Assembly (NCBI GenBank): GCA_030151505.1
Contig: JASLDQ010000138.1
Location: 1-7,071, forward strand
Origin: Chromobacteriaceae bacterium
GTDB taxonomy: Bacteria > Pseudomonadota > Gammaproteobacteria > Burkholderiales > Aquaspirillaceae
DNA length: 7,071 nucleotides
Direction: 5' to 3'
A model generated the notes under the pieces. That model saw only the letters and a list, made by a program, of their open reading frames with translations. It was not told the DNA's origin and did not search any database. Position 1 is the first letter of the stretch; each line of letters begins with the position of its first letter. Made by a program: the position numbers and the translations under genes. Shown here piece after piece: positions 1 through 5,113 of the stretch.

Positions 1-274
1 CGCCATCCGCTACCTCGAAGCCGACGGCAGCCGCACGGACGAGGTCGCCTACATCGGCGAGATCACCTTCGTGCAGTCGCTCCGCCGCCTGCTGCGCACC
101 CGCGGCCTGAAGGTGGAGCTGAACTTCGCCCCGCCGCTGGCGAGCCGCGACCAGACCCGCTACGAGCTGGCGCTGGCCGCCTACGACAGCGTGGCGTCCC
201 TGCTCAAACTCCCCGCTGGATCGCCCGATACGCCCGACACGGCAACTGGAATACCTGCCGATCAGACAGCCTAA
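1..274 (+). CDS. PlsC-type 1-acyl-sn-glycerol-3-phosphate acyltransferase, C-terminal part (5' end outside window)
   Basis: The frame is open from the left edge (first full codon at base 2) to TAA at 272-274, giving 90 residues of the C-terminal end. The residues AIRYLEADGS, then AYIGE and a basic SLRRLLRTRGLKVEL stretch, then FAPPL and SRDQTRYELALAAY match the end of LPLAT/PlsC-family acyltransferases. There a beta strand plus a Tyr-x-Gly-(Asp/Glu) element follows the catalytic core. The family transfers an acyl chain to lysophosphatidic acid at the inner membrane in phospholipid synthesis. The catalytic HX4D motif lies upstream, outside the window, so the exact substrate cannot be judged. 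The last 22 codons (about 206-271) are rich in Pro, Asp, Thr and Ala and lie antisense over the end of apaH. They look like a non-conserved tail. The GTG at 71 is internal, not a start. The family call is fairly secure; the specific enzyme name is inferred. Confidence 0.72.
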   Translation, partial: AIRYLEADGSRTDEVAYIGEITFVQSLRRLLRTRGLKVELNFAPPLASRDQTRYELALAAYDSVASLLKLPAGSPDTPDTATGIPADQTA

Positions 275-1031
275 GCGCGGTCAGCGCGCCGCCCCACAGG
301 CAGCCGGTATCCAGCGCCAGCACATGCTCGTCCAGCCGCAGGCCCAGCGCCGACCAGTGCCCGCAGATCAACGGCGTGTCCGCCCAGCGCGGCGCCAGCG
401 CGTCGAACCAGGCCCGCAGGTTCGCCGGCGCCTCGGGCAGCTCGCCCTTGAACGCCAGATCCAGCTCGCCTTCGCGCGTGATCAGGCGCATCCGCGTCAT
501 CACGTTGACGATCATCCGCAGCCGGTCGATGCCCTTGAGCTCGTCGCTCCAGCGCGACGGCTTGTTGCCGTACATCTTGCCCAGAAAGGCGCGGTAATTC
601 GGGCCGGCCAGCTCCTGCTCGACCTCGGCCGCCAGCAGCAGGGCGTGCCGGATCGACCACTCCGGCAACAGGCCGGCGTGCACCATCGCGTAGCCTTCGC
701 CCGCGTGCATCAGGGGCTGCTGCCGCAGCCAGCCCAGCATCAGCTTGCCGTCGGCGGCGTCGACGATGTCGAGCAGGGTGTCGTCCGGATGCACCTTGCC
801 GAAGCCTTCCGACACCGCCAGCAGGTGCAGGTCGTGGTTGCCGAGCACCATGGTGATCGCGTCCTGGTTCTCGAACGCCCAGCGCAGCATCGCCAGCGAA
901 TCCGGCCCGCGGTTGACCAGATCGCCGGTCAGCCACAGGTGGTCGCGCGACGCGGAAAAGTCGATCAGGCGCAAGAGCTGCTGGAATTCGGTAAAGCAGC
1001 CCTGAATATCGCCGATTGCATAAGTTGCCAT
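204..1031 (-). CDS. apaH: Bis(5'-nucleosyl)-tetraphosphatase, symmetrical (diadenosine tetraphosphatase ApaH)
   Basis: This 275-residue protein belongs to the calcineurin-like metallophosphoesterase superfamily and hydrolyses Ap4A symmetrically to two ADP. That controls dinucleoside polyphosphate levels, which also affect RNA 5' capping and stress responses. All signature blocks are present: GDIQGC at 7-12, GDLVNRGP at 36-43, GNHDLH at 64-69, VHAG at 117-120, CGHW at 223-226 and LDTGC at 240-244. The first block reads GDxQG where E. coli has GDxHG; many betaproteobacterial ApaH proteins carry Q here. Length and alignment agree with E. coli ApaH (280 aa) from MATY onwards, which fixes the ATG at 1029-1031. 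No clear Shine-Dalgarno sequence precedes it. The gene is divergent from siaA and convergent with plsC, whose end it overlaps by 71 bp. A 319-residue reading frame on the same strand (271-1230) is a shadow of this gene. Confidence 0.96.
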   Translation of the reverse strand: MATYAIGDIQGCFTEFQQLLRLIDFSASRDHLWLTGDLVNRGPDSLAMLRWAFENQDAITMVLGNHDLHLLAVSEGFGKVHPDDTLLDIVDAADGKLMLGWLRQQPLMHAGEGYAMVHAGLLPEWSIRHALLLAAEVEQELAGPNYRAFLGKMYGNKPSRWSDELKGIDRLRMIVNVMTRMRLITREGELDLAFKGELPEAPANLRAWFDALAPRWADTPLICGHWSALGLRLDEHVLALDTGCLWGGALTALRLSDRQVFQLPCRAYRAIQRGV

Positions 1032-1126
1032 GGGTAGTCCGCTGAAAATCGGAAGAAAAAACAGTCATGCAGGCCTGCGGGGCCATGCGCCGCCCGTCAG
1101 CCGACAAGCGGCACGCAAGCCTGAAA

Positions 1127-1147
1127 CGGCGCAGCCAGACTGCGCCG
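1127..1147. repeat. Perfect 8-bp inverted repeat with 5-nt spacer, possible operator or hairpin
   Basis: CGGCGCAG (1127-1134) and CTGCGCCG (1140-1147) are exact reverse complements around the spacer CCAGA. On the + strand no T-run follows. On the - strand the repeat is followed by only three T residues, so a good intrinsic terminator is unlikely. Its place between two divergent genes fits either a protein-binding site or an RNA hairpin in a long apaH leader. The repeat itself is certain; its role is not known. Confidence 0.5.
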
Positions 1148-1155
1148 CGGACGAC

Positions 1156-1161
1156 ATCATA
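1156..1161 (-). promoter_or_regulatory. Possible -10 element of an apaH promoter
   Basis: Read on the - strand these bases are TATGAT, five of six matches to the sigma70 -10 consensus. No convincing -35 hexamer lies 16-18 bp upstream: the 17-bp position reads CGGTGC, and a TTGGCC further up is about 25 bp away. The leader to the apaH start would be roughly 115-120 nt. The match could be chance, though TATGAT is conspicuous in such GC-rich DNA. Confidence 0.25.
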
Positions 1162-1201
1162 CCTTTCCCCCGGACGCGGCACCGCCGGCCAAAACCAAAC
1201 G

Positions 1202-1226
1202 TAAAAGCATAAAGCGATTCCGATAG
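1202..1226 (+). promoter_or_regulatory. Candidate siaA promoter with FliA (sigma28)-like elements
   Basis: TAAA at 1202-1205 is followed 13 nt later by TCCGATAG (1219-1226), which resembles the sigma28 -10 GCCGATAA in six of eight positions. The consensus spacing is TAAA-N15-GCCGATAA, so this candidate is about 2 nt short, which weakens it. Transcription would start around 1233, just ahead of the siaA ATG at 1245. The only sigma70-like alternative seen is CATAAA at 1208-1213, with no good -35. The AT-rich patch makes a promoter here likely; which sigma factor uses it is speculative. Confidence 0.25.
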
Positions 1227-1244
1227 ACACTTCGTTTGGATAAC

Positions 1245-3302
1245 ATGCGCCATTCCGTCATCGAAACCCGCCCCATGTTGCGTCCCCGAGGCCTGCGCAG
1301 CCGCGCCGCCGTCTGGCTCATCGCCTTCGCCATCCTTCCCCTGTGCCTGGTCGCCGGACTCGGATTCTGGCAGCTGGACGCCGTACGCCACCGCTATGCG
1401 GCGGAATACGTGCGCGACCACATGGCGCTCGAACAGAACAAGCTGTTCGCGATGGTCAGCCGCCAACTGGCGCTGACCCGCCAGTTCGCCAGCGCCGACC
1501 TGACCCGCCGCTTCGCCGGCGGCACCCTGCCGCCCGAGGACTACCCGCGTTTCTTCGCCGACGCCGAGGTGCTGCGCGAGTACAGCCTCGATCAGTCCTA
1601 TTCGGTCGTCAGCGGCCATGACGGCGCCTATTACTACAACGGTCCGGCCCAGCCCTTCAGCACCAAGCCGCGCGCCTTTCTCTCGCCGCAGCGCGCCGGC
1701 GACGGCTGGTATTACGCCAGCCTGAAAAGCAACAAGGACTACAACCTCAACGTCGACTTCAACGTCGACCTCAAAGAGACCAAGCTCTGGATCAACGTGC
1801 TGATCCGCGACCAGAACGGCCGGCCGAGCGGAGCCGCCGCCACCGGCCTGCCGCTGAGCGACTTCCTGTCCCGCTTCGTCAACCACAACAAGCACGGCAT
1901 CAGCTCGATCATGATCGACCGGCAGGGCCTGATTCAGGCCCACCACAATCCGGCCCTGATCGAATACTCGACCATCAGCAACCAGTCCCTGACGCACACC
2001 ATCGACACCCTGCTGGGCCGCCCGCAGGACGTCGTCGCGGTGCGAGCGGCGATGGCGGACCTGAGCGCGGGACGGCCCGCGCCGGTGCTCGACGTCATCC
2101 TCGAGGGACGGCGCCAGTTGCTGGCGATGGGCTGGGTGCCGGAGCTCAACTGGTACACGCTGTCCGCCATCGATCTCGACGTCACCGACGTGTTCGACAC
2201 GCCGCAGGCCTGGACCGCGCTGGCGGTGCTGCTGGGGCTGATCCTGACGATGTTCGCCCTGGTCATGCTGTGGATGGACCGCGTGATTCTGGCCCCGCTG
2301 CAGCGCCTGACCACCGGCGCGCGGCAGCTGGCGAATGGCGACTATTCGGCCGAAGTCGGCCTCGCCCGCCAGGACGAGATCGGCCAGCTGGCCCACGCCT
2401 TCGACCAGATGGCGTGCCAGGTGCGCACCCACACCGAGCAGCTCGAAACCACCGTCGCCGAGCGCACCCGCGCGCTGGAAGACGCCAACCGCGACATGGC
2501 GCAGGCCCACCGCAAGATCAGCGACAGCATCCGCTACGCCAGCCTGATCCAGAACGCCATCCTCCCCACCGCAACGTCGCTGGAGAGGCTGTTGCCGCAG
2601 CGCCACCTCCTGCTGTGGCAGCCGCGCGACATCGTCGGGGGGGATTTCTTCATCTTCCGCGAAGACGCCCGCGGCTACCTGCTGGGCATCATCGACTGCG
2701 CCGGCCACGGCGTTTCGGGCGCGTTCATGACCATGCTGGCCCACGCCGCCTTCAAGACCGCGATCGAGCAACAAGGGCTGGGCAACCCGGCCGGCCTGCT
2801 GAGCCAGCTCGACGAGGCCGCCCGCAGCCAGTTCGTCGAACAGCCGGACCGCCACCAGGTCACCACCACCATGGATGCGGCGCTGTGCTACGTCGAACCG
2901 GCCGCCCGGCGGCTGACTTTCTCCAGCGCCAAGCTGGCGCTGCACGTCTGCGTCGATGGCCAGGTCACCGTGCACAAAGGCGGCCGGCGCGCGCTGGGCG
3001 AGCGCCGGCGCGGCGAGTTCGCCAATCTGGTCCTGCCGCTCGAGGCGGGCCAGTCCTTCTACCTGAGCAGCGACGGTCTGCTCGACCAGGCCGGCGGCGA
3101 CGCAGGCTACAGCTTCGGCAACAGCCGCCTCCTCACCCTGCTGGCCCGGCTCGACTCCCTGCCCTGGCCGCAACGCCAGCAACAGTTCACCGCCGCCCTG
3201 GCCGACTATCAGGGCAGCCACCCCCAACGCGACGACATCACCGTGCTGGGCTTTGCCGCCCTGCCACCGGCCGCGTCGCCCTCTACCGCGGAGCCGCAAT
3301 GA
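1245..3302 (+). CDS. siaA: SiaA: membrane-bound PP2C/SpoIIE-type protein phosphatase with Cache-like sensor and HAMP domain
   Basis: From ATG 1245 the protein has 685 residues. Segments in order: short basic N-terminus; transmembrane helix about 20-43; extracytoplasmic sensor about 44-321, probably Cache-like (a DRQGLIQAH strand-turn at 225-233); second helix about 322-344; HAMP about 344-396 (APLQRLTTGARQLANGDY, then DEIGQLAHAFDQM); coiled-coil linker about 397-427; PP2C/SpoIIE phosphatase about 428-672. Expected metal-binding aspartates are present: D467 in GGDFF, D484 in DCAGHG, D610 in SSDGL and D663 in QRDDITV. KISDSIRYASLIQNAILP at 424-441 is typical of the SiaA group. In P. aeruginosa SiaA dephosphorylates SiaC and so releases it to activate SiaD. 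No strong Shine-Dalgarno sequence is visible. In-frame TTG at 1236 and ATG at 1275 are alternative starts; 1245 was chosen as the first ATG. A 744-residue antisense frame (1065-3299) is a shadow. Confidence 0.93.
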   Translation: MRHSVIETRPMLRPRGLRSRAAVWLIAFAILPLCLVAGLGFWQLDAVRHRYAAEYVRDHMALEQNKLFAMVSRQLALTRQFASADLTRRFAGGTLPPEDYPRFFADAEVLREYSLDQSYSVVSGHDGAYYYNGPAQPFSTKPRAFLSPQRAGDGWYYASLKSNKDYNLNVDFNVDLKETKLWINVLIRDQNGRPSGAAATGLPLSDFLSRFVNHNKHGISSIMIDRQGLIQAHHNPALIEYSTISNQSLTHTIDTLLGRPQDVVAVRAAMADLSAGRPAPVLDVILEGRRQLLAMGWVPELNWYTLSAIDLDVTDVFDTPQAWTALAVLLGLILTMFALVMLWMDRVILAPLQRLTTGARQLANGDYSAEVGLARQDEIGQLAHAFDQMACQVRTHTEQLETTVAERTRALEDANRDMAQAHRKISDSIRYASLIQNAILPTATSLERLLPQRHLLLWQPRDIVGGDFFIFREDARGYLLGIIDCAGHGVSGAFMTMLAHAAFKTAIEQQGLGNPAGLLSQLDEAARSQFVEQPDRHQVTTTMDAALCYVEPAARRLTFSSAKLALHVCVDGQVTVHKGGRRALGERRRGEFANLVLPLEAGQSFYLSSDGLLDQAGGDAGYSFGNSRLLTLLARLDSLPWPQRQQQFTAALADYQGSHPQRDDITVLGFAALPPAASPSTAEPQ
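3290..3302 (+). promoter_or_regulatory. Shine-Dalgarno and ATGA stop-start overlap of siaA/siaB
   Basis: GGAG at 3290-3293 lies 5 nt before the siaB ATG at 3299-3301. The ATG shares four bases (ATGA, 3299-3302) with the TGA of siaA. This fixes the siaB start and points to translational coupling of phosphatase and kinase. It is the clearest ribosome-binding site in the operon. Confidence 0.75.
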
Positions 3303-3841
3303 AACCGGAAGACATGCTCGCCCTGCGCGAGACGTTCACCCGCCACGACATCCTGCTCAGCTTCAACGGCCCCTTCTCGGTTTCGCTGATCGAGGAAATC
3401 GGCCACGCGCTGCGCAAGCACCTGGAAGCCCTGGCGGCCTCGCCGTCGGAGATCACCGACGTGTTTGCCACCTATATCGAACTGACCCAGAATATCCGCC
3501 ACTACAGCCGCGCCAAGGATCTGACCGAGGCCCAGTCGAGCGCCACCGTGGTGATCTGCCGCAACGCCGACGGCCGCCACGTGGTCAACGCCGGCAACGT
3601 GCTGGAGTACGCCGACGGCGAAGCGCTCAAGCAGCGGATCGACGAACTGGCCCCGCTCGACAAGGCGGCGCTCAAGGCCGCCTACAAGACGCAGCTGCGC
3701 CAGCCGCGCGACCCGGCCTCCACCACCGGAGCCGGACTGGGCCTGATCGACATGGCCCGCCGCGCCAGCCAGCCGCTGGCCGCCTCACTGCAACGACTGG
3801 ACGAACGCTACGGCTTTCTCAGCCTGCAGGTCGTCATCTGA
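3299..3841 (+). CDS. siaB: SiaB: small GHKL-type protein kinase of the SiaABCD switch
   Basis: This 180-residue soluble protein is the expected size for the SiaB/DUF6272 family. In P. aeruginosa SiaB phosphorylates the threonine of SiaC and opposes SiaA. Visible elements include ELTQNIRHYS at 61-70, resembling the N-box of GHKL ATPases (Asn65 the likely Mg-coordinating residue), and the glycine-rich GAGLGLIDMA at 144-153, resembling the G2 box that forms the ATP lid. A canonical DxGxG G1 box is not evident; NAGNVLEYADG at 97-107 occupies roughly that region. This divergence is consistent with a protein kinase acting on Thr rather than an ordinary histidine kinase, and no phosphoacceptor histidine domain is present. 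The start is fixed by a good GGAG 5 nt upstream and the ATGA overlap with siaA. The longer open frame starting at 2270 is only a read-through upstream in the wrong frame of siaA. Confidence 0.9.
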   Translation: MKPEDMLALRETFTRHDILLSFNGPFSVSLIEEIGHALRKHLEALAASPSEITDVFATYIELTQNIRHYSRAKDLTEAQSSATVVICRNADGRHVVNAGNVLEYADGEALKQRIDELAPLDKAALKAAYKTQLRQPRDPASTTGAGLGLIDMARRASQPLAASLQRLDERYGFLSLQVVI

Positions 3842-3858
3842 ACCAGAAGCCATGCCCC

Positions 3859-4239
3859 ATGCAAAATCTGACCATACCCGGCACCTCCTCGACCCCCGCC
3901 ATCACCACTGACGCCGATGCCGGCCTCCTGCTGATGAGCGGCGACTCCTATCCGGAAAACGCCTTCGAGTTCTTCACGCCCGTGCTCGACTGGGTTCGCG
4001 CCTACCTCGAGCAGAACGACCGCGCGCTCAGGCTGGAACTGGCGCTGCTCTACCTCAACACCAGCAGCATCCGCATCCTGATGGACATCCTCGATCAGCT
4101 GGAAGACGCCCACCAGGCCGGCGGCAAGATCAGCCTGAGCTGGCGCTACGCCCCAGAAAACGAGCGGGTGGCCGAGCTGGCCGAGGAATTCCGCGAGGAC
4201 TGCAGCTTCCCCTTCGACATCATCAAGGCGCACGCCTGA
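3859..4239 (+). CDS. siaC: SiaC: phospho-switch protein (DUF1987) that activates the diguanylate cyclase SiaD
   Basis: This 126-residue protein matches the SiaC/DUF1987 family along its whole length: N-terminal LTIPGTSSTPAI at 4-15, GDSYPENAFEFF at 28-39, RLELALLYLNTSSIRILMDI at 58-77, and ERVAELAEEFREDCSFPFDI at 102-121. The fold is STAS-like in the characterised protein. In P. aeruginosa Thr68 is phosphorylated by SiaB and dephosphorylated by SiaA; the unphosphorylated form binds and stimulates SiaD. The threonine of LNTSS is residue 68 here with the start at ATG 3859, which supports both the function and the start. An ATG at 3852 is out of frame, and no earlier in-frame ATG follows the siaB stop. 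The gap to siaB is 17 bp with only a weak AGAAG as ribosome-binding site. SiaD follows after 1 bp. There is no membrane segment, so the protein is cytosolic. Confidence 0.93.
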   Translation: MQNLTIPGTSSTPAITTDADAGLLLMSGDSYPENAFEFFTPVLDWVRAYLEQNDRALRLELALLYLNTSSIRILMDILDQLEDAHQAGGKISLSWRYAPENERVAELAEEFREDCSFPFDIIKAHA

Positions 4240-4240
4240 C

Positions 4241-5035
4241 ATGAGCGAACGCGCCCCGACGGCCAGTCTCGATACCCGCATCCAGTCCCTGCTGGCCGCC
4301 CCGGATGCGCAGGGACACCCGCTGGCCGAAGCGCTGGCCGAGCTCTACCAGAGCTACCAGGAGCAGGAAAAACTGCTCGACCGGATATCCCGCATCGCCG
4401 ACCGCTACCAGCGGGCCGAGTACGAGCGGGGTATGGGCTACGCTGAGCGCTACCAGAAACAGATCCACCAGCTCGACCGCCTGCTGCGCATCAGCGACCG
4501 CTACCACCGGGTGATGCAGGACATGCACGAAGAGCTGCGGCGGCAGTCGATCCACGACGAGCTGACCGGCCTGTTCAACCGGCGCCACATGCTCAGCCGC
4601 CTGGCCGAAGAAGCCGCCAAACAGCACCGGCACGGCACGCCGTTCGCGGTCGCCATTTGCGACGTCGACCACTTCAAGCAGATCAACGACACCTGGGGCC
4701 ACGATGTCGGCGACGCCGTCCTCAAGCAGCTGGCCGGCCGCCTGGCCGATCCGCTGCGCCAGTACGACATCTGCGCCCGCTGGGGCGGGGAAGAATTCCT
4801 GATCCTGCTGCCGATGACCGGCGAATCCGACGCCCTCGCCGTGATGGAAAAGCTGCGTCAGCACGTCCATGCCGGCCACTACGGCGCGGACGACCATGCC
4901 TTTCCGATGTCGGTCAGCATTGGTGTCGGCGTCTTCGACGCCGGCAAGACGACCAACGAACTGCTGTGCCAGGCCGACGCGGCGCTCTATCGCGCCAAGC
5001 GCCAGGGCCGCAACCAGGTCTGCCTGGCGAGCTGA
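4241..5035 (+). CDS. siaD: SiaD: GGDEF diguanylate cyclase with N-terminal coiled-coil stalk
   Basis: The 264-residue protein joins a long charged helical stalk (about 27-103) to a C-terminal GGDEF domain (about 104-262). The domain contains DELTGLFNRRHM at 106-117, DVDHFKQINDTWGHDVGD at 141-158, the active-site GGEEF at 182-186 and SIGVGVF at 226-232. It makes c-di-GMP from two GTP. The inhibitory site RQYD at 173-176, exactly five residues before GGEEF, suggests product inhibition. There is no signal peptide or membrane span. In P. aeruginosa unphosphorylated SiaC binds SiaD and activates it, driving aggregation and biofilm. The stalk contains a degenerate internal repeat (listed separately). 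The start lies 1 bp after the siaC stop, with a weak AAGG 12 nt upstream inside siaC, so translation is probably coupled. It is the last gene of the operon. A 941-residue antisense frame covering it and rep is a shadow. Confidence 0.94.
   Translation: MSERAPTASLDTRIQSLLAAPDAQGHPLAEALAELYQSYQEQEKLLDRISRIADRYQRAEYERGMGYAERYQKQIHQLDRLLRISDRYHRVMQDMHEELRRQSIHDELTGLFNRRHMLSRLAEEAAKQHRHGTPFAVAICDVDHFKQINDTWGHDVGDAVLKQLAGRLADPLRQYDICARWGGEEFLILLPMTGESDALAVMEKLRQHVHAGHYGADDHAFPMSVSIGVGVFDAGKTTNELLCQADAALYRAKRQGRNQVCLAS
4387..4512 (+). repeat. Degenerate tandem helical repeat in the SiaD stalk
   Basis: The stalk reads RISRIADRYQRA at 48-59 and RLLRISDRYHRV at 80-91, with a related spacer containing YAERYQKQ between them. 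At the DNA level, CGCATCxxCGACCGCTACCA followed by (G/C)CGGG occurs near 4391 and again near 4488, separated by about 97 bp. The spacing is roughly 32 residues, between four and five heptads. This suggests a duplicated coiled-coil segment in the part of the protein expected to dimerise and meet SiaC. Confidence 0.6.
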
Positions 5036-5038
5036 TCC

Positions 5039-5069
5039 GGCCGGCACCGCCACCGTGCGTCCGCCGGCC
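5039..5069 (+). terminator. GC-rich inverted repeat after siaD, weak terminator candidate
   Basis: GGCCGGC (5039-5045) and GCCGGCC (5063-5069) are exact reverse complements around a 17-nt loop. A competing 4-bp pairing GCAC (5044-5047)/GTGC (5055-5058) lies within. The position, 4 bp after the siaD stop, fits the operon end. There is no T-run after it, so it is at best an imperfect or Rho-assisted terminator, and chance pairing in GC-rich DNA is possible. Confidence 0.25.
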
Positions 5070-5077
5070 CCGCGCAC

Positions 5078-5083
5078 TACAAT
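5078..5083 (+). promoter_or_regulatory. Possible -10 element of a rep promoter
   Basis: TACAAT matches five of six bases of the sigma70 -10 and stands out in this GC-rich gap. The expected -35 position 17 bp upstream (5055-5060, GTGCGT) is a poor match. Transcription would begin about 5090, giving a leader of about 24 nt before the rep ATG at 5114. It would let rep be expressed independently of the sia operon. Confidence 0.4.
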
Positions 5084-5113
5084 GCGAGGCTTCCCCGTCC
5101 CGCAGCCACCGCC

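Larger units (their letters stand above)
1032..1244. other. Divergent apaH-siaA intergenic region
   Basis: These 213 bp between the two divergent starts must carry the promoters of both apaH and the siaABCD operon. No credible gene lies here; the short frames have no ribosome-binding site or recognisable product. The right half (about 1190-1244) is clearly more AT-rich than the surrounding coding DNA, as expected for a promoter. Visible elements are a perfect 8-bp inverted repeat at 1127-1147, a 10-bp palindrome GCAGGCCTGC at 1069-1078, a six-A run at 1056-1061, and the -10-like sequences listed separately. Confidence 0.7.

Noticed and set aside
1056..1087. Terminator or attenuator in the apaH leader (- strand): GGCC stem near 1072-1084 followed by six T residues
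   Set aside because: The stem is only 4 bp plus 3 bp across a 3-nt bulge, and the T-run is 4 nt further on. It is too weak to call.
271..1230. 319-residue open frame on the - strand over apaH and the intergenic region
   Set aside because: It is Arg/Ala/Gly-rich and in a different frame from the clearly recognisable ApaH.
1236..1244. TTG at 1236 as the siaA start
   Set aside because: It adds only three residues, and the in-frame ATG at 1245 is the more likely start codon. No ribosome-binding site favours TTG.
1308..1317. GCCGTCTGGC, eight of ten bases of the Neisseria DNA uptake sequence GCCGTCTGAA
   Set aside because: It is a single imperfect copy inside siaA coding sequence with no inverted partner, expected by chance.
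2270..3298. Upstream extension of siaB giving a 523-residue protein
   Set aside because: This part is siaA read in the wrong frame (Arg/Pro-rich). The SiaB family length, GGAG and ATGA overlap place the true start at 3299.
1065..3299. 744-residue open frame antisense to siaA
   Set aside because: It is rich in Gly, Ala, Arg, Gln and Val, shows no family motifs, and mirrors siaA codons. High GC keeps stop codons rare on the antisense strand.
3852..3858. ATG at 3852 as the siaC start
   Set aside because: It is out of frame with the SiaC coding sequence; the ATG at 3859 gives the family N-terminus.
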